This document shows, in pieces, positions 34,716 to 43,744 of a stretch of DNA of 64,000 nt; position 1 is the stretch's first letter; the number at the start of each line of letters is the position of its first letter. The notes beneath the pieces were generated by a model that was not told the origin of the DNA, made no database searches, and saw only the letters and a program-made list of their open reading frames with translations. Source of the DNA: CBDAQR01 sp965199055 (lineage in GTDB: Bacteria; Pseudomonadota; Gammaproteobacteria; Pseudomonadales; Halieaceae); NCBI GenBank assembly GCA_965199055.1, contig CBDAQR010000003.1, positions 372,001 through 436,000 of the forward strand, read 5' to 3'. The translations under genes and the position numbers were made by a program.

Positions 34716-36554
34716 ATGCGAGCCTACAAGTCTTTTGCTTATTTTGTCAGCGTACTTCTGATCGCCGCCCTGTCGGCCTGCAGCAAGGAGGCGCCGCAAG
34801 AAGTCGCTACCGAAACTGCTGATGCACCTGAGACAGCAGTGCCAGTCAGCGAGTTCCGCGCTTTCCTCGACTGGAACTACGCCGAAGATATGGAGATTTA
34901 CCCGGCAACCGCATCCAGACGCGGACTGCACTCGAATGACGGCGCCTGGAACCCGGGCTCTGAGGCCGACAACAATGCCTGGCGTGCCCGCATAGAAAAG
35001 CGATTGGCTACCCTGCAAGAATTCGATCAGGCAACGCTCAGCGAAAAAGAGCAACTTTCCTACACCCTGTATGAGCAGTCGCTGCAGCGCTCCATCGCCA
35101 GTGACCAGTTTCGGCGTCAGCTTTACCCCATCCACCAGTTCCGAGGCATGCATACCTATGTACCCACATTCCTCGCCAACAACCATCCGGTCAATTCGGC
35201 AGCGGATGCGCAGAACTATATTTTTCGCCTGCGCGGCGTGGGTGAGCTTTTCGATCAAACCATCGAGCAAGTGAGGCTGGCCGAGGAGGCAGGTGCCTAC
35301 CTGCCCGACTGGTCCTACCCGCAGTTGATTACCACTTCACGCAATACGATTACGGGCGCGCCCTTCACAGACGGTAAAGACACCATCATGTGGGCTGACA
35401 TTCAGGCCAAGATCGACGCGCTGGGACTGGAAGCAGCTCAAGCCGCAGATCTAAAGGAACAGGCACGTCTGGCGCTGGTCGAAACGGTACAGCCCGCCTA
35501 CGAGCGCCTCATTGCTGAGTTTGAGCGAGTCGGTGCCGAGGCGCCGGCCCACGATGGCGTGTGGAAGCACCCCGACGGAGAGGCCTACTATGCCGAGCGC
35601 CTGAACTACTTCACCACCACCGATCTCACCGCAGACGAAGTTCACGACATTGGCCTTAAGAACGTCGAACGCATTCACGACGAAATGCGTGCGATCAGAG
35701 ACAAGGTTGGCTTTGAGGGCACGCTGGCCGAGTTTTTTGTTTTCATGCGTGAAGACGAGCAGTTTTACTACAGCAACGATGAGGAAGGCCGCGCCCGCTA
35801 CCTGGCGGAAGCCACGGAATACATCGACATTATGCGCGAAGACATTCCCAACTACTTCGGAATTCTGCCCAAGTCAGAACTGGAGGTGCGCCGGGTGGAG
35901 GCATTCCGCGAACGCTCTGCGGGCAAAGCCTTCTACCAGTACCCAGTCCCGGAAGCCGGCCGCCCGGGCATCTATTACGCCAACCTGTATGACATGAAGT
36001 CGATGCCGACCTACCAGATGGAGGCGCTGGCCTATCACGAGGGTATACCGGGGCATCACATGCAGCGGGCGATTACCGTTGAACTGGATGACATCCCGGA
36101 GTTTCAGAAGTACTCGAGCTTTACCGCCTACACCGAGGGCTGGGGTCTGTACACCGAGATGCTGCCGAAGGAGATGGGCTACTACAAAGACCCGTACTCC
36201 GACTTCGGCCGACTGGCAATGGAGTTGTGGCGCGCTGCACGGCTCGTGGTGGATACCGGTCTACATCACAAGCGCTGGACGCGCGAGGAAGCTATCGCTT
36301 ATCTGGTAGAGAACACGCCTAACTCAGAGTACGACTCTACCAAAGCAATCGAGCGCTACGCCGTCATGCCGGGCCAGGCAACGGCCTACTTGATCGGTAA
36401 GCTACGCATTGTCGAAATGCGCGAGGAAGCCAGGGCCAAGCTGGGCGACAAGTTTGACATTCGCGGTTTCCACGACGAAGTATTGAAAGACGGACAGGTG
36501 CCCCTGTCCGTGCTACAAGATAAGATCGATCGCTGGGTGGCGGCGCAGCTCTAG
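34716..36554 (+). CDS. DUF885 family lipoprotein, putative zinc metallopeptidase
   Basis: The start ATG 34716 (MRAYKSFAYF) gives a lipoprotein signal with lipobox LSAC (Cys22) and 612 residues; an ATG at 34704 is an alternative. The DUF885 signature YHEGIPGHH (440-448) has the H-E-x-x-x-x-H-H arrangement expected of a zinc site, followed by the conserved YTEGWGLY. DUF885 proteins are thought to be metallopeptidases or carboxypeptidases with long substrates. It is anchored in the envelope, has its own promoter and ends sharing CTAG with the convergent NTF2-like gene, so both stop codons are TAG on opposite strands. Confidence 0.9.
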   Translation: MRAYKSFAYFVSVLLIAALSACSKEAPQEVATETADAPETAVPVSEFRAFLDWNYAEDMEIYPATASRRGLHSNDGAWNPGSEADNNAWRARIEKRLATLQEFDQATLSEKEQLSYTLYEQSLQRSIASDQFRRQLYPIHQFRGMHTYVPTFLANNHPVNSAADAQNYIFRLRGVGELFDQTIEQVRLAEEAGAYLPDWSYPQLITTSRNTITGAPFTDGKDTIMWADIQAKIDALGLEAAQAADLKEQARLALVETVQPAYERLIAEFERVGAEAPAHDGVWKHPDGEAYYAERLNYFTTTDLTADEVHDIGLKNVERIHDEMRAIRDKVGFEGTLAEFFVFMREDEQFYYSNDEEGRARYLAEATEYIDIMREDIPNYFGILPKSELEVRRVEAFRERSAGKAFYQYPVPEAGRPGIYYANLYDMKSMPTYQMEALAYHEGIPGHHMQRAITVELDDIPEFQKYSSFTAYTEGWGLYTEMLPKEMGYYKDPYSDFGRLAMELWRAARLVVDTGLHHKRWTREEAIAYLVENTPNSEYDSTKAIERYAVMPGQATAYLIGKLRIVEMREEARAKLGDKFDIRGFHDEVLKDGQVPLSVLQDKIDRWVAAQL

Positions 36555-36976
36555 CCCGCCATTTTTTCCAGCATGGCCTTCATCTGAGCGTGTAGCATGT
36601 TGACGGCCTGAAGGGGGCGGACCATCACTTTAAATTCGATGATCTTGCCCTCGTCGTTCCAGGTGACGATGTCGACACCGTTCACGTATTTGCCCTGCAA
36701 CTCGGTCTCGAACTCCAGCACCATCTGATTTCCGCACACCACTTCTTTGGTGTACTGAAATTTTGACTTTTCCGTATTCAGCTCTCGCTCATCGCCACCC
36801 TCACTGAAGGTGGCGCCGGCTGCACCCAGGTAGAGCTTGGTAATCTCTTTGCCTTCCTGGGGAGTGAATACAACGGGCGAGTAAAACACCACATCATCGG
36901 CCAGAAGTTCATCCAGACCACCCTCTATCTCGCCACGAAGATGCGCATGCCAGCGCTCCAGGTTTGCTTCACTCAT
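36551..36976 (-). CDS. NTF2-like (SnoaL-type) small protein
   Basis: A 141-residue protein of the nuclear transport factor 2-like fold: a first helix (LERWHAHLRG), strand ADDVVFYSPVVFTPQEGKE, and the final strands VVTWNDEGKIIEFKVMVRP. Such proteins are small-molecule isomerases, hydrolases or binding partners. AAGGAA is well spaced from the ATG. It is divergent from the CMD gene and overlaps the DUF885 stop by 3 bp. Function unknown. Confidence 0.8.
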   Translation of the reverse strand: MSEANLERWHAHLRGEIEGGLDELLADDVVFYSPVVFTPQEGKEITKLYLGAAGATFSEGGDERELNTEKSKFQYTKEVVCGNQMVLEFETELQGKYVNGVDIVTWNDEGKIIEFKVMVRPLQAVNMLHAQMKAMLEKMAG

Positions 36977-37063
36977 GTGTTATTTCCTTGCGTCTTGCAA
37001 ATTATTAGAAGGGCACAGAACATAGCAGGCTTGGCCTCCACCGTCACCACTCAAGGAATCACT

Positions 37064-37594
37064 ATGCGCCTCACCGAACCTCGTATCCCCGCTCTAACAC
37101 CCGACCAATGGAGCGAGCCCGCTGCAGAGCTTATGCAGCCTTTTGTTGACAGTGGCCGCGATTACAATGTGTTCCGCACGCTCATGAATCACCCGGAACT
37201 TGCTAAACGCTGGTTGGTATTTGCCAACCACGTGTTGGGCAAATCCACGCTACCGGAGCTGGATCGGGAACTGGCCATTCTGCGCATTGGCCACCTGTGC
37301 AAGGCCGACTACGAGTGGAACAAACACGCGGATATCAGCCGCTTCCTGGGGATGGATGAGGCCACCATTGAAAGCAGCCGCAGCGGGCCTGAAACCGAGG
37401 GCATTAGCGATTTGTATCGCCTAATCCTTCGTGCCACCGACGAGCTACATGGCGACGCATTTATCTGTGATGAGACCTGGGCAGGCCTAACAACGCATTA
37501 CAGCACCGAGCAAATGATGGATTTGGTGTTCGCGGTGGGCCAGTACAACCTGGTGTCGATGGCGCTGAATAGCTTTGGGGTACAGCAGGACTAA
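37064..37594 (+). CDS. Carboxymuconolactone decarboxylase (AhpD-like) family protein
   Basis: Start ATG 37064 with AAGGAA upstream; an earlier in-frame start would overlap the opposite gene. The 176-residue all-helical protein has the CMD core ELAILRIGHLCKADYEWNKH (70-88) with Cys79, Glu84 and His88. It lacks the CxxC pair of AhpD peroxidases, so a lactone decarboxylase or other non-redox role is more probable. It is convergent with the catabolic block, 0 bp before the amidohydrolase stop. Confidence 0.85.
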   Translation: MRLTEPRIPALTPDQWSEPAAELMQPFVDSGRDYNVFRTLMNHPELAKRWLVFANHVLGKSTLPELDRELAILRIGHLCKADYEWNKHADISRFLGMDEATIESSRSGPETEGISDLYRLILRATDELHGDAFICDETWAGLTTHYSTEQMMDLVFAVGQYNLVSMALNSFGVQQD

Positions 37595-38569
37595 TCAATC
37601 CTGCAGACGATACACCCCGGCAGCGGTATCGTGAAATAACGCGTCCTGCTCGGCGGCGGAGTAACGCGCCGCCATTTTCTTGAACGCGTTCCAGAGCACG
37701 GCGTAGCTGCAGCTCTGTTTATCCATCGGAAAGTTGCTCTCAAACATGCAGCGCTCTGCACCAAAGCAATCGATCGTATGGTGGTAGTAGCGTGCCGTGG
37801 TCTCCACGATTTCATCCGAGTCGGCCAGACGGTCGCGCTTATGGAAACCCCAGCCATTAATCGGCATGAGTATGCCGCCGAGCTTTGCCACCACATTGTC
37901 GCAGCCAGCCAACTCGCGAATATCCGCTTGCCATTGGGGATATATCTCATCCTGCTTACCCGCGTAAGGACCAATCCCCAACGGCCCACCGAAGTGATCG
38001 AGCACGATCGTGGTATCGGGGAACGCCCGCGCCAGTTGCGTGAGCTCAGGAATCTGCGGGTGGAATAGCCATGCATCGAAACTCAGCCCCCGCGGCGACA
38101 GCTCGGCGAAGCCCTCGCGAAAATCCTCACGCAATAAAATCGACTGAGGCGGGTCGACATGGGATTTTCGGATGTCCGGGCTGGCGTCCCAGGCTGCGGC
38201 GTGGCGAATGCCACGAAATCGTGAGCTAAAGCGCATATGCTCGTCCAGTACCGAACCCACGTCTGCGCCGAGCAATAGGTCAGCAAAGCCCACGATACCG
38301 GCGCAACCGCGCATCTCGCCGTAGTAACCGCTGGCCATCGCCGCCGCGGCGCCATTAACAAACTCCGTTTCGCCGACCGGTCGCAACGCCGCGTCGCCAT
38401 CGCGACGAAACATGCTCAGACACTCAACGAACACTGTGGACACAATATGATGACCACTGCCGGTGTCAGCGAGGAGTTCGGGCAATAGGTAGGCGTTGTC
38501 CGGATGATCCCAAAGATGATGATGCGGGTCGCAGATGGGGCGATCGGGATCGAGAATCGCTTCGCTCAT
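37595..38569 (-). CDS. Amidohydrolase-2 family metal-dependent hydrolase or decarboxylase
   Basis: A 324-residue TIM-barrel protein from ATG 38569, overlapping the oxygenase stop by 4 bp (ATGA). The metal motif DPHHHLWD lies at about 13-20, with ILDHFGGPLG and MFESNFPMDK further along, as in the amidohydrolase-2 group that includes lactonases (PLL, SMP30-like partners) and ACMSD-type decarboxylases. As the last gene of the block it could open a lactone or decarboxylate a ring-cleavage product. Which applies is unknown. Confidence 0.85.
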   Translation of the reverse strand: MSEAILDPDRPICDPHHHLWDHPDNAYLLPELLADTGSGHHIVSTVFVECLSMFRRDGDAALRPVGETEFVNGAAAAMASGYYGEMRGCAGIVGFADLLLGADVGSVLDEHMRFSSRFRGIRHAAAWDASPDIRKSHVDPPQSILLREDFREGFAELSPRGLSFDAWLFHPQIPELTQLARAFPDTTIVLDHFGGPLGIGPYAGKQDEIYPQWQADIRELAGCDNVVAKLGGILMPINGWGFHKRDRLADSDEIVETTARYYHHTIDCFGAERCMFESNFPMDKQSCSYAVLWNAFKKMAARYSAAEQDALFHDTAAGVYRLQD

Positions 38570-39279
38570 CGGTGCAGCCACCCCAGAAAACTGGTGCGCT
38601 TGCTCGCGGCGAAGGGTGAGACCATCTGTACAGCGTGTTTCTGCGGGATCAAAAACAGGTTGAGGGTATTGAAGCTCGGCCGGAACGCTTCGACGATATT
38701 ATCCTGCTCATCGTAAAAGGCCAGGTAGCCGCCCCAATTGGGATTCCAGTCTTTCGTCATGCTAACCACCCAGGCCGCTACCCGATCATGGCTGCCGTGC
38801 AGATCATCGTGAGTCGTCAGAAAATCACCTGGTGCATACCAGCTCGCGTAGCTGTCTGATTTGCGCACCGAATCGTCGCCGGTCAGTGCACGCATCCACT
38901 CAAGCGTTGTAGGGGCATTGGCGAACGCGTGATAGGCATGCAGGGGGTGGCCCTCATTCTCGCCCCGCTCTACCGAGCGGCTAATGTAGTACTGCCGAAA
39001 GATAAACTGAAAGCCGTCTTTCGCACTGCCGAGCACCCGGCCCATAAACTGACGTTTCTGCTCCGGCGGCAGTGCCTGGAATTCCTGCAAGGGCGACTCA
39101 TAGTTTTCATCGCCCTCGTTATAGGTGAGATACCACTGCTGATTCGATTGCAGCAAGCCATAGAGATAGTCGGCAGACTCCGGGGTGAAAAAATTTGGCA
39201 CCTGGATTCTGCCATTGCCATGCAACTGCTCGCGCAGCGCGGCGGGGTCGAGAGCAGCATTAATGCTAATCGCTGTCAT
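38566..39279 (-). CDS. 2-oxoglutarate/Fe(II)-dependent oxygenase
   Basis: A 237-residue double-stranded beta-helix protein with H-x-D at 157-159 (TTHDD), distal His215 (PQKHAVQMVSPF) and Arg228 for the 2-oxoglutarate carboxylate. The overall style (GGYLAFYD, NTLNLFLIPQKHAVQMVSP) resembles the Tpa1/prolyl-hydroxylase-like set. It should hydroxylate a C-H bond while turning 2-oxoglutarate into succinate. It overlaps both its upstream flavoprotein and downstream amidohydrolase genes by 4 bp. The substrate is probably the block's small molecule, though a protein target cannot be excluded. Confidence 0.85.
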   Translation of the reverse strand: MTAISINAALDPAALREQLHGNGRIQVPNFFTPESADYLYGLLQSNQQWYLTYNEGDENYESPLQEFQALPPEQKRQFMGRVLGSAKDGFQFIFRQYYISRSVERGENEGHPLHAYHAFANAPTTLEWMRALTGDDSVRKSDSYASWYAPGDFLTTHDDLHGSHDRVAAWVVSMTKDWNPNWGGYLAFYDEQDNIVEAFRPSFNTLNLFLIPQKHAVQMVSPFAASKRTSFLGWLHR

Positions 39280-40766
39280 TGCGCCACCTGACGGCCGGCG
39301 AGTCGGCCGAAGAAAGTGGCATCGCCCACCGACATCCCGCTGCCATAACCCTTGGCAGTTCGGGGTAAACCTGCACTCGTGCGCCCGGCAGCATAAAGCC
39401 CGGGAATGACTTCCCCCTGCGCGGTGAGTACTTCGCCGGTAGCCAACGTCTCCAATCCGCCGAGCGTAAACATCAACCAGCCCGGGTTTTCTCCCAGTGG
39501 ATATTTCACATCAGACGGCTTCATGCTGATGATGGCGAACGGTGGCTTATCGAGCGGTTTCACCCAGTTCTCTGCCTTGTGCAACAAGGGGTCTTCTCCT
39601 GCGGACGCATAACGATTGTAGTACTCGACGGTGGCCTGCAACGAGCCCTCCGGCAACCCAGCCTCAGCCTCGGCTTCGGCAATGGTATCGCCGGTACCGA
39701 CAATCGGTGGCGGCGGATCGAAGTAGTGAGGCAATTCAAAGTCCTCGTTCTGCACCACCATGAAAACTTCCTGCCGATCCTGAATCGCGCAGTAATGTCC
39801 CAATCGCGCGAGATAGGCATCTTCATTGATAAAGCGCTGCCCCTTGTTATTCACCAGCAAGCCATAGGTCAATTTGGCGGGCGGATAAAAGGCAAAACTG
39901 ATAAAGCACTCGCTCATGTTAATGGCATTACCGCCGGCGGCTATACCCATCTGAATGCCGTCACCCAGATCCCATTGGTTACCATAGGGTTCGCCAAAGG
40001 GTACAGTCTGCGGCGCATGTTTAGCGAGCATGTCCTTGTTCATAACGAATCCACCCGCCGTCAACACCACACCCTTACTGGCCTGGATAGCCACCTCCCT
40101 ACCGTCGATGCGCGCGGCCACACCACGCACGGTGCCAGCCTGGTCCTGCAGCAGTGCGACCACTCTTGCGTCGGTGCGAATCAGCGCGCCTTCCGACTCG
40201 ACAGCGGCCATCAGCGCCTGCATAAAGATGCGCCCGCCTTCATCGCCCTCCTTCGAAGGCACATGCCCACGCGGCACTGGGTCGGCAATCTCGGTAAACG
40301 GCCAGGCGCGCTCATTACCGGTGAACAGCAGCGACTCGTCAGAAAAGGGCACCACCGTACGTTCGAGATAAACCGCGCGTTTGTAGGGCACCCCCAGAGA
40401 CTCGACCCAATCGAAATGTTCAGCGGCGCCTTCGGCATAGCGTCTGATCTTGTCCGGGTCGCCATGAGGACCGAACGCTTCGGTGAGATAGGCGATCATA
40501 TTGTCGGAGGAATCCGCCAGACCCACCTCCTGCTGCAGCGCGGTGCCGCCGCTACCGCCCAGGTACATCTCGCAGGACGACATCTGGGTCGCACCACCCC
40601 CTCCGCTGGCCCGCTCCAGTACCAACACATCTGCTCCGGCCCGACGTGCCTCCAGTGCTGCGGACGCACCCGCACCGCCGTAGCCGCATACGATCACGTC
40701 GGTCGTGAGATAAAAGTCCTCGATATCTTCAAAACGCCGCAGCCATGGCTGTATGGCCGATGTCAT
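39276..40766 (-). CDS. FAD-dependent dehydrogenase (fumarate reductase/3-ketosteroid dehydrogenase type)
   Basis: A 496-residue flavoprotein with the FAD loop VCGYGGAGASAALEA (26-40), an E-R-A-S-G-G-G-G-A-T second stretch, and the C-terminal FAD segment GLYAAGRTSAGLPRTAKGYGSGMSVGDA. This is the FAD_binding_2 family of fumarate reductases, Delta1-ketosteroid dehydrogenases and related alkene-forming enzymes. It probably introduces or removes a C=C bond in a cyclic or acyl substrate. It follows the YchJ gene by 24 bp and precedes the oxygenase with a 4-bp overlap. Confidence 0.87.
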   Translation of the reverse strand: MTSAIQPWLRRFEDIEDFYLTTDVIVCGYGGAGASAALEARRAGADVLVLERASGGGGATQMSSCEMYLGGSGGTALQQEVGLADSSDNMIAYLTEAFGPHGDPDKIRRYAEGAAEHFDWVESLGVPYKRAVYLERTVVPFSDESLLFTGNERAWPFTEIADPVPRGHVPSKEGDEGGRIFMQALMAAVESEGALIRTDARVVALLQDQAGTVRGVAARIDGREVAIQASKGVVLTAGGFVMNKDMLAKHAPQTVPFGEPYGNQWDLGDGIQMGIAAGGNAINMSECFISFAFYPPAKLTYGLLVNNKGQRFINEDAYLARLGHYCAIQDRQEVFMVVQNEDFELPHYFDPPPPIVGTGDTIAEAEAEAGLPEGSLQATVEYYNRYASAGEDPLLHKAENWVKPLDKPPFAIISMKPSDVKYPLGENPGWLMFTLGGLETLATGEVLTAQGEVIPGLYAAGRTSAGLPRTAKGYGSGMSVGDATFFGRLAGRQVAQ

Positions 40767-40790
40767 AGCAAGTCCCAGCGATTAATACTT

Positions 40791-41186
40791 TTAGAGATGA
40801 TCACCATCCCGATAAAACCAGCATCCGTCAATCTTCTCAAAACGGCTGCGCTCGTGCAGGCGATGTCCTTTGCCGTTGATCTTGAAGCGGGCCACAAACT
40901 CAACCACACCCTCAATGTCATTCTCCCGCCCCGCTTGCGTGTCTTTAATGCTGAGTCCAATCCAGCGTTGCTACGGGTCGAATCGAACTCGAGACGGGCG
41001 GGTATCAGGATGCCAGGTCTGTAGCAGATAGCCCTCGTCGCCCCGTGCGAAGGCTGTATAGCGCGATCGCATCAGCGCCTCGGCGGTAGGCGCTTGGCAC
41101 TCTCCGCTCAAATAGACGGCACAGCAGCTCGCATAGTCAGCGCCACCACAGGGGCAGTCATCGGTGGTCGTAATGCGCTTAGCCAC
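40791..41186 (-). pseudogene. ychJ: YchJ-family (SEC-C motif) gene interrupted by one in-frame TAG
   Basis: From a GTG start at 41186 the frame encodes DCPCGGADYASCC (SEC-C zinc motif), the family segment MRSRYTAFARGDEGYLLQTWHP and then a TAG at codon 72 (40973-40971). Without frameshift it goes on with QRWIGLSIKDTQ, EGVVEFVARFK and HRLHERSRF to a TAA at 40793-40791, about 130 residues in all, a normal YchJ length. Homologues commonly have Asp or Glu at the TAG position, and GAG to TAG is one change. The base context is TAG-CAA, a context known to favour readthrough in some systems. It is 4 bp after the acyl-CoA ligase gene. Mutation, sequencing error or readthrough are all possible. Confidence 0.88.
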
Positions 41187-41190
41187 CCGC

Positions 41191-42744
41191 TCAGTTGACC
41201 TGTCGGTCGCGCCCTTCCCAATAGGGTTTGCGAAGTTCGGTTTTCAGGACTTTGCCAGCACCGGACAGTGGTAATGGGTCGCTGCGGAAGCTGACACTCT
41301 TGGGCAGCTTGTAGCCCGCGATCAGTTCCCTGCTGTGCTCGATGAGTTCTTCCTCCGTGGCCGACTCACCTTCGTGCAGAATTACGATAGCGTGCACTGC
41401 CTCGCCCCACTCATCGTGAGGTATGCCTATGACAGCGACATCCTGTACCGCAGGATGAGAGATCACCGCATTTTCCACCTCGGTGGTAAACACGTTCTCG
41501 CCGCCGGTCACCACCATGTCTTTGACCCGGTCGACGATGAATACGTAGCCCTCTTCATCCATATAGGCCGCGTCTCCGGTGAACACCCAGCCATCACGCA
41601 GCGCCTTGGCGGTTTCTTCGGGTTTGTTCCAGTAGCCCAACATGCAGTGTGGACCGCGAGCGGCGATTTCACCGGAAACGCCTGCAGGGCGATCGTTACC
41701 CTCCTCATCGACGATGCGCACATCAGTGACGGGGGTCGGGCGACCCGCGGATTTGAGCTTATCGCCACCCTTTACATGATCGCTCTTCGGCAAGGTGGTA
41801 ACCACAGGCGCCATCTCGGTCTGGCCATAGGCCTGCACCAAGCCCACCGTCGGCCAGGTGGCAAAAATCTGCTCGAGCACGGCGGGCGGCATGGGCGATG
41901 CGCCATAGACCAGCGTTTCGAGCTTGCTCACATCTGTGCTTGCCACGTCAGGATGGTTCATCACCATCTTGATCATGGCGGGCACCAGCAGCGCATGGCT
42001 AATACCTTGCGTAGCAAAAGTCTCGAGGACTTGTCCGGGCTCAAAAGACTGCAACACGACATGGCGTGCCGAACAAAGAGTAGCGTTCATCGAGCCCGCA
42101 AAATCCGCCATATGAAACATGGGTGCAACATGTAGGTAGCTGCTGTCCCGCGTCATGCGAAAATCGGGCAGCACACCCACGGCGCTCGCCCAAATCGCTT
42201 TGTGGGACTGCATCACCCCCTTGGGGAAGCCGGTAGTGCCGCCGGTATAAAAGATACCGGCCATGTCATCATCACCACGGGTCGAGGCGTCAATGGCTGC
42301 GTGATTTGCGATCAGCTCTTCATAAGACACCGCCCCATTTGGGCATTCGCCCTCACCCATGTAAACGATGCGCTCCAGACAGTCGACTTGCTCCAGCAGC
42401 GCCAACGCCTGTTCCGTGAAGGCGTCGTCAAACAGGACCGTGCGAGCGCCTGAATCGCTAATCGCGTAATTGTTCTCCGGTAGCGCCCAGCGCGTATTCA
42501 GAGGCACAACAGTAAAACCCGCCCAGGGGATAGCGAATACTGATTCGTAGTAGCGGTCGCTATTGAGACTGAGGATGCCGACGCGATCCCCCTCGTCCAG
42601 GCCAAACGTCTGCAAACCTGCAGCGAGTCGGGCAACACGATCCTGCAACTCTGTCCAGGTGAAGCTGCGCGCGTTGTAAAGCATTGCCTCACCCGCGGGA
42701 TTAAGCCTCACCGCCCGCTGCAGCATACCGGGTAAAGAAACCAT
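41191..42744 (-). CDS. AMP-forming acyl-CoA synthetase
   Basis: A 517-residue ANL-family ligase with the P-loop-like YTGGTTGFPKGV (166-177), FTGDAAYMDEEGY with VDRVKDMV, and a C-terminal catalytic Lys in GAGKVLKTELR. The likely reaction is activation of a fatty or aryl-alkanoic acid to its CoA thioester with ATP. AGGA is well placed before the ATG. It follows the enoyl-CoA hydratase by 47 bp and leads the tight sub-operon of YchJ, flavoprotein, 2OG oxygenase and amidohydrolase. Chain length or ring preference is not readable. Confidence 0.92.
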   Translation of the reverse strand: MVSLPGMLQRAVRLNPAGEAMLYNARSFTWTELQDRVARLAAGLQTFGLDEGDRVGILSLNSDRYYESVFAIPWAGFTVVPLNTRWALPENNYAISDSGARTVLFDDAFTEQALALLEQVDCLERIVYMGEGECPNGAVSYEELIANHAAIDASTRGDDDMAGIFYTGGTTGFPKGVMQSHKAIWASAVGVLPDFRMTRDSSYLHVAPMFHMADFAGSMNATLCSARHVVLQSFEPGQVLETFATQGISHALLVPAMIKMVMNHPDVASTDVSKLETLVYGASPMPPAVLEQIFATWPTVGLVQAYGQTEMAPVVTTLPKSDHVKGGDKLKSAGRPTPVTDVRIVDEEGNDRPAGVSGEIAARGPHCMLGYWNKPEETAKALRDGWVFTGDAAYMDEEGYVFIVDRVKDMVVTGGENVFTTEVENAVISHPAVQDVAVIGIPHDEWGEAVHAIVILHEGESATEEELIEHSRELIAGYKLPKSVSFRSDPLPLSGAGKVLKTELRKPYWEGRDRQVN

Positions 42745-42791
42745 GTTACGTCCTCATCTTATTGTTATGGCGAGATTATAGTTGTCGTGCT

Positions 42792-43622
42792 TTAACCTGC
42801 GGTGAACTTCGCCGCTCGGCCCTCCATCTCAGCCATGACCGCCTCAATCTGGTTCGGCGTACCGATAATGGCGTCCTGAAGCCTCGACTCCAGTGTCAGA
42901 CCCTCCTCCTCCTGCGCATAGTTCGCCGCGTTGAGCAGCTGCTTATCTGCGCGTATGGCATCCGGATTGCGTGTAGTGATGTAACGCGCCGTCTCCATGG
43001 CGGCCGCCAGCGGGTCATCGCAAACGCGGGTGACAAACCCCATTTCCGCAGCCTCTTCAGCCTCGAAGATCCGCCCGGTATAGGTCAGCTCGCGTATCAC
43101 GTCATCACGCGCGAGATGGCGCATGAGCTGGGTGCCGGCCATGTCGGGAACCAGGCCCCATTTAATCTCCATCACTGACATGCGCGTACCGGGAGCCGCG
43201 TACCGAATATCGGCGCCCAGGGCGACCTGAAACCCTCCACCCAGCGCCACACCGTGAACTGCGGCAATTACCGGCACCGGCAGTTCGTGCCACATCCAGG
43301 CCGCATGCTGCTCCCGGTTCGCTTTACCATGGGTGCGGGGTTCGAGTTTCCGTGGCTGAGGCTTGTCCTTATCGCCCTCAGATAAATCAGCATTGGCGCC
43401 GTCGGCCATTGCTGCAAAACTGCCCATATCCAGACCCGCGCAAAAAGCACGTCCCTCTCCCGATAACACAACGACCCGCACATCCAGATCATTGCGAAGT
43501 TGTTCACCCGCCTCCGCCATCGCGTCAAACATCTTAGCGTCGAGTGCGTTCATTTTGTCGCCGCGCACCAGGCGCACATTCGCGATGCCATTTTCCACAT
43601 TGATATCAATCCGGTCCTGCAT
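42792..43622 (-). CDS. Enoyl-CoA hydratase/isomerase family protein
   Basis: A 276-residue crotonase-fold protein with the oxyanion-hole segment GRAFCAGLDMGSF (about 56-68), the second GVALGGGFQVALGAD site and the catalytic-region EIKWGLVPDM. The insertion of charged residues after the first loop (about 72-100) is longer than in FadB-type hydratases, so it may be a thiolase partner, a dehalogenase or an isomerase. GAGGA precedes the ATG. First gene of the second catabolic block. Confidence 0.88.
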   Translation of the reverse strand: MQDRIDINVENGIANVRLVRGDKMNALDAKMFDAMAEAGEQLRNDLDVRVVVLSGEGRAFCAGLDMGSFAAMADGANADLSEGDKDKPQPRKLEPRTHGKANREQHAAWMWHELPVPVIAAVHGVALGGGFQVALGADIRYAAPGTRMSVMEIKWGLVPDMAGTQLMRHLARDDVIRELTYTGRIFEAEEAAEMGFVTRVCDDPLAAAMETARYITTRNPDAIRADKQLLNAANYAQEEEGLTLESRLQDAIIGTPNQIEAVMAEMEGRAAKFTAG

Positions 43623-43744
43623 GTTCTCAATCCTCTTCTAATCTGCCGGCTTATTCTCGAGAGGCCTAATAATGGCCGAGAGGAAGGTTGCCAACAAGGG
43701 CCTCATCAAGCATTCTCATTTATTGGAAGTGACAGGTCGCGGAC

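Noticed and set aside
19762..40973. Reassignment of TAG to an amino acid across the genome
   Set aside because: At least ten genes in the window end normally at TAG, so a general code change is excluded; only context-dependent readthrough remains possible.
39579..41024. A 481-codon open frame on the plus strand over the flavoprotein and YchJ genes
   Set aside because: It has no recognisable motif and is the shadow of GC-rich genes in the opposite frame; the minus-strand genes have clear family signatures.
43660..43690. Direct GAGAGG repeats flanking GGCC boxes between divergent genes
   Set aside because: The match is short and imperfect, with no strong promoter relation.
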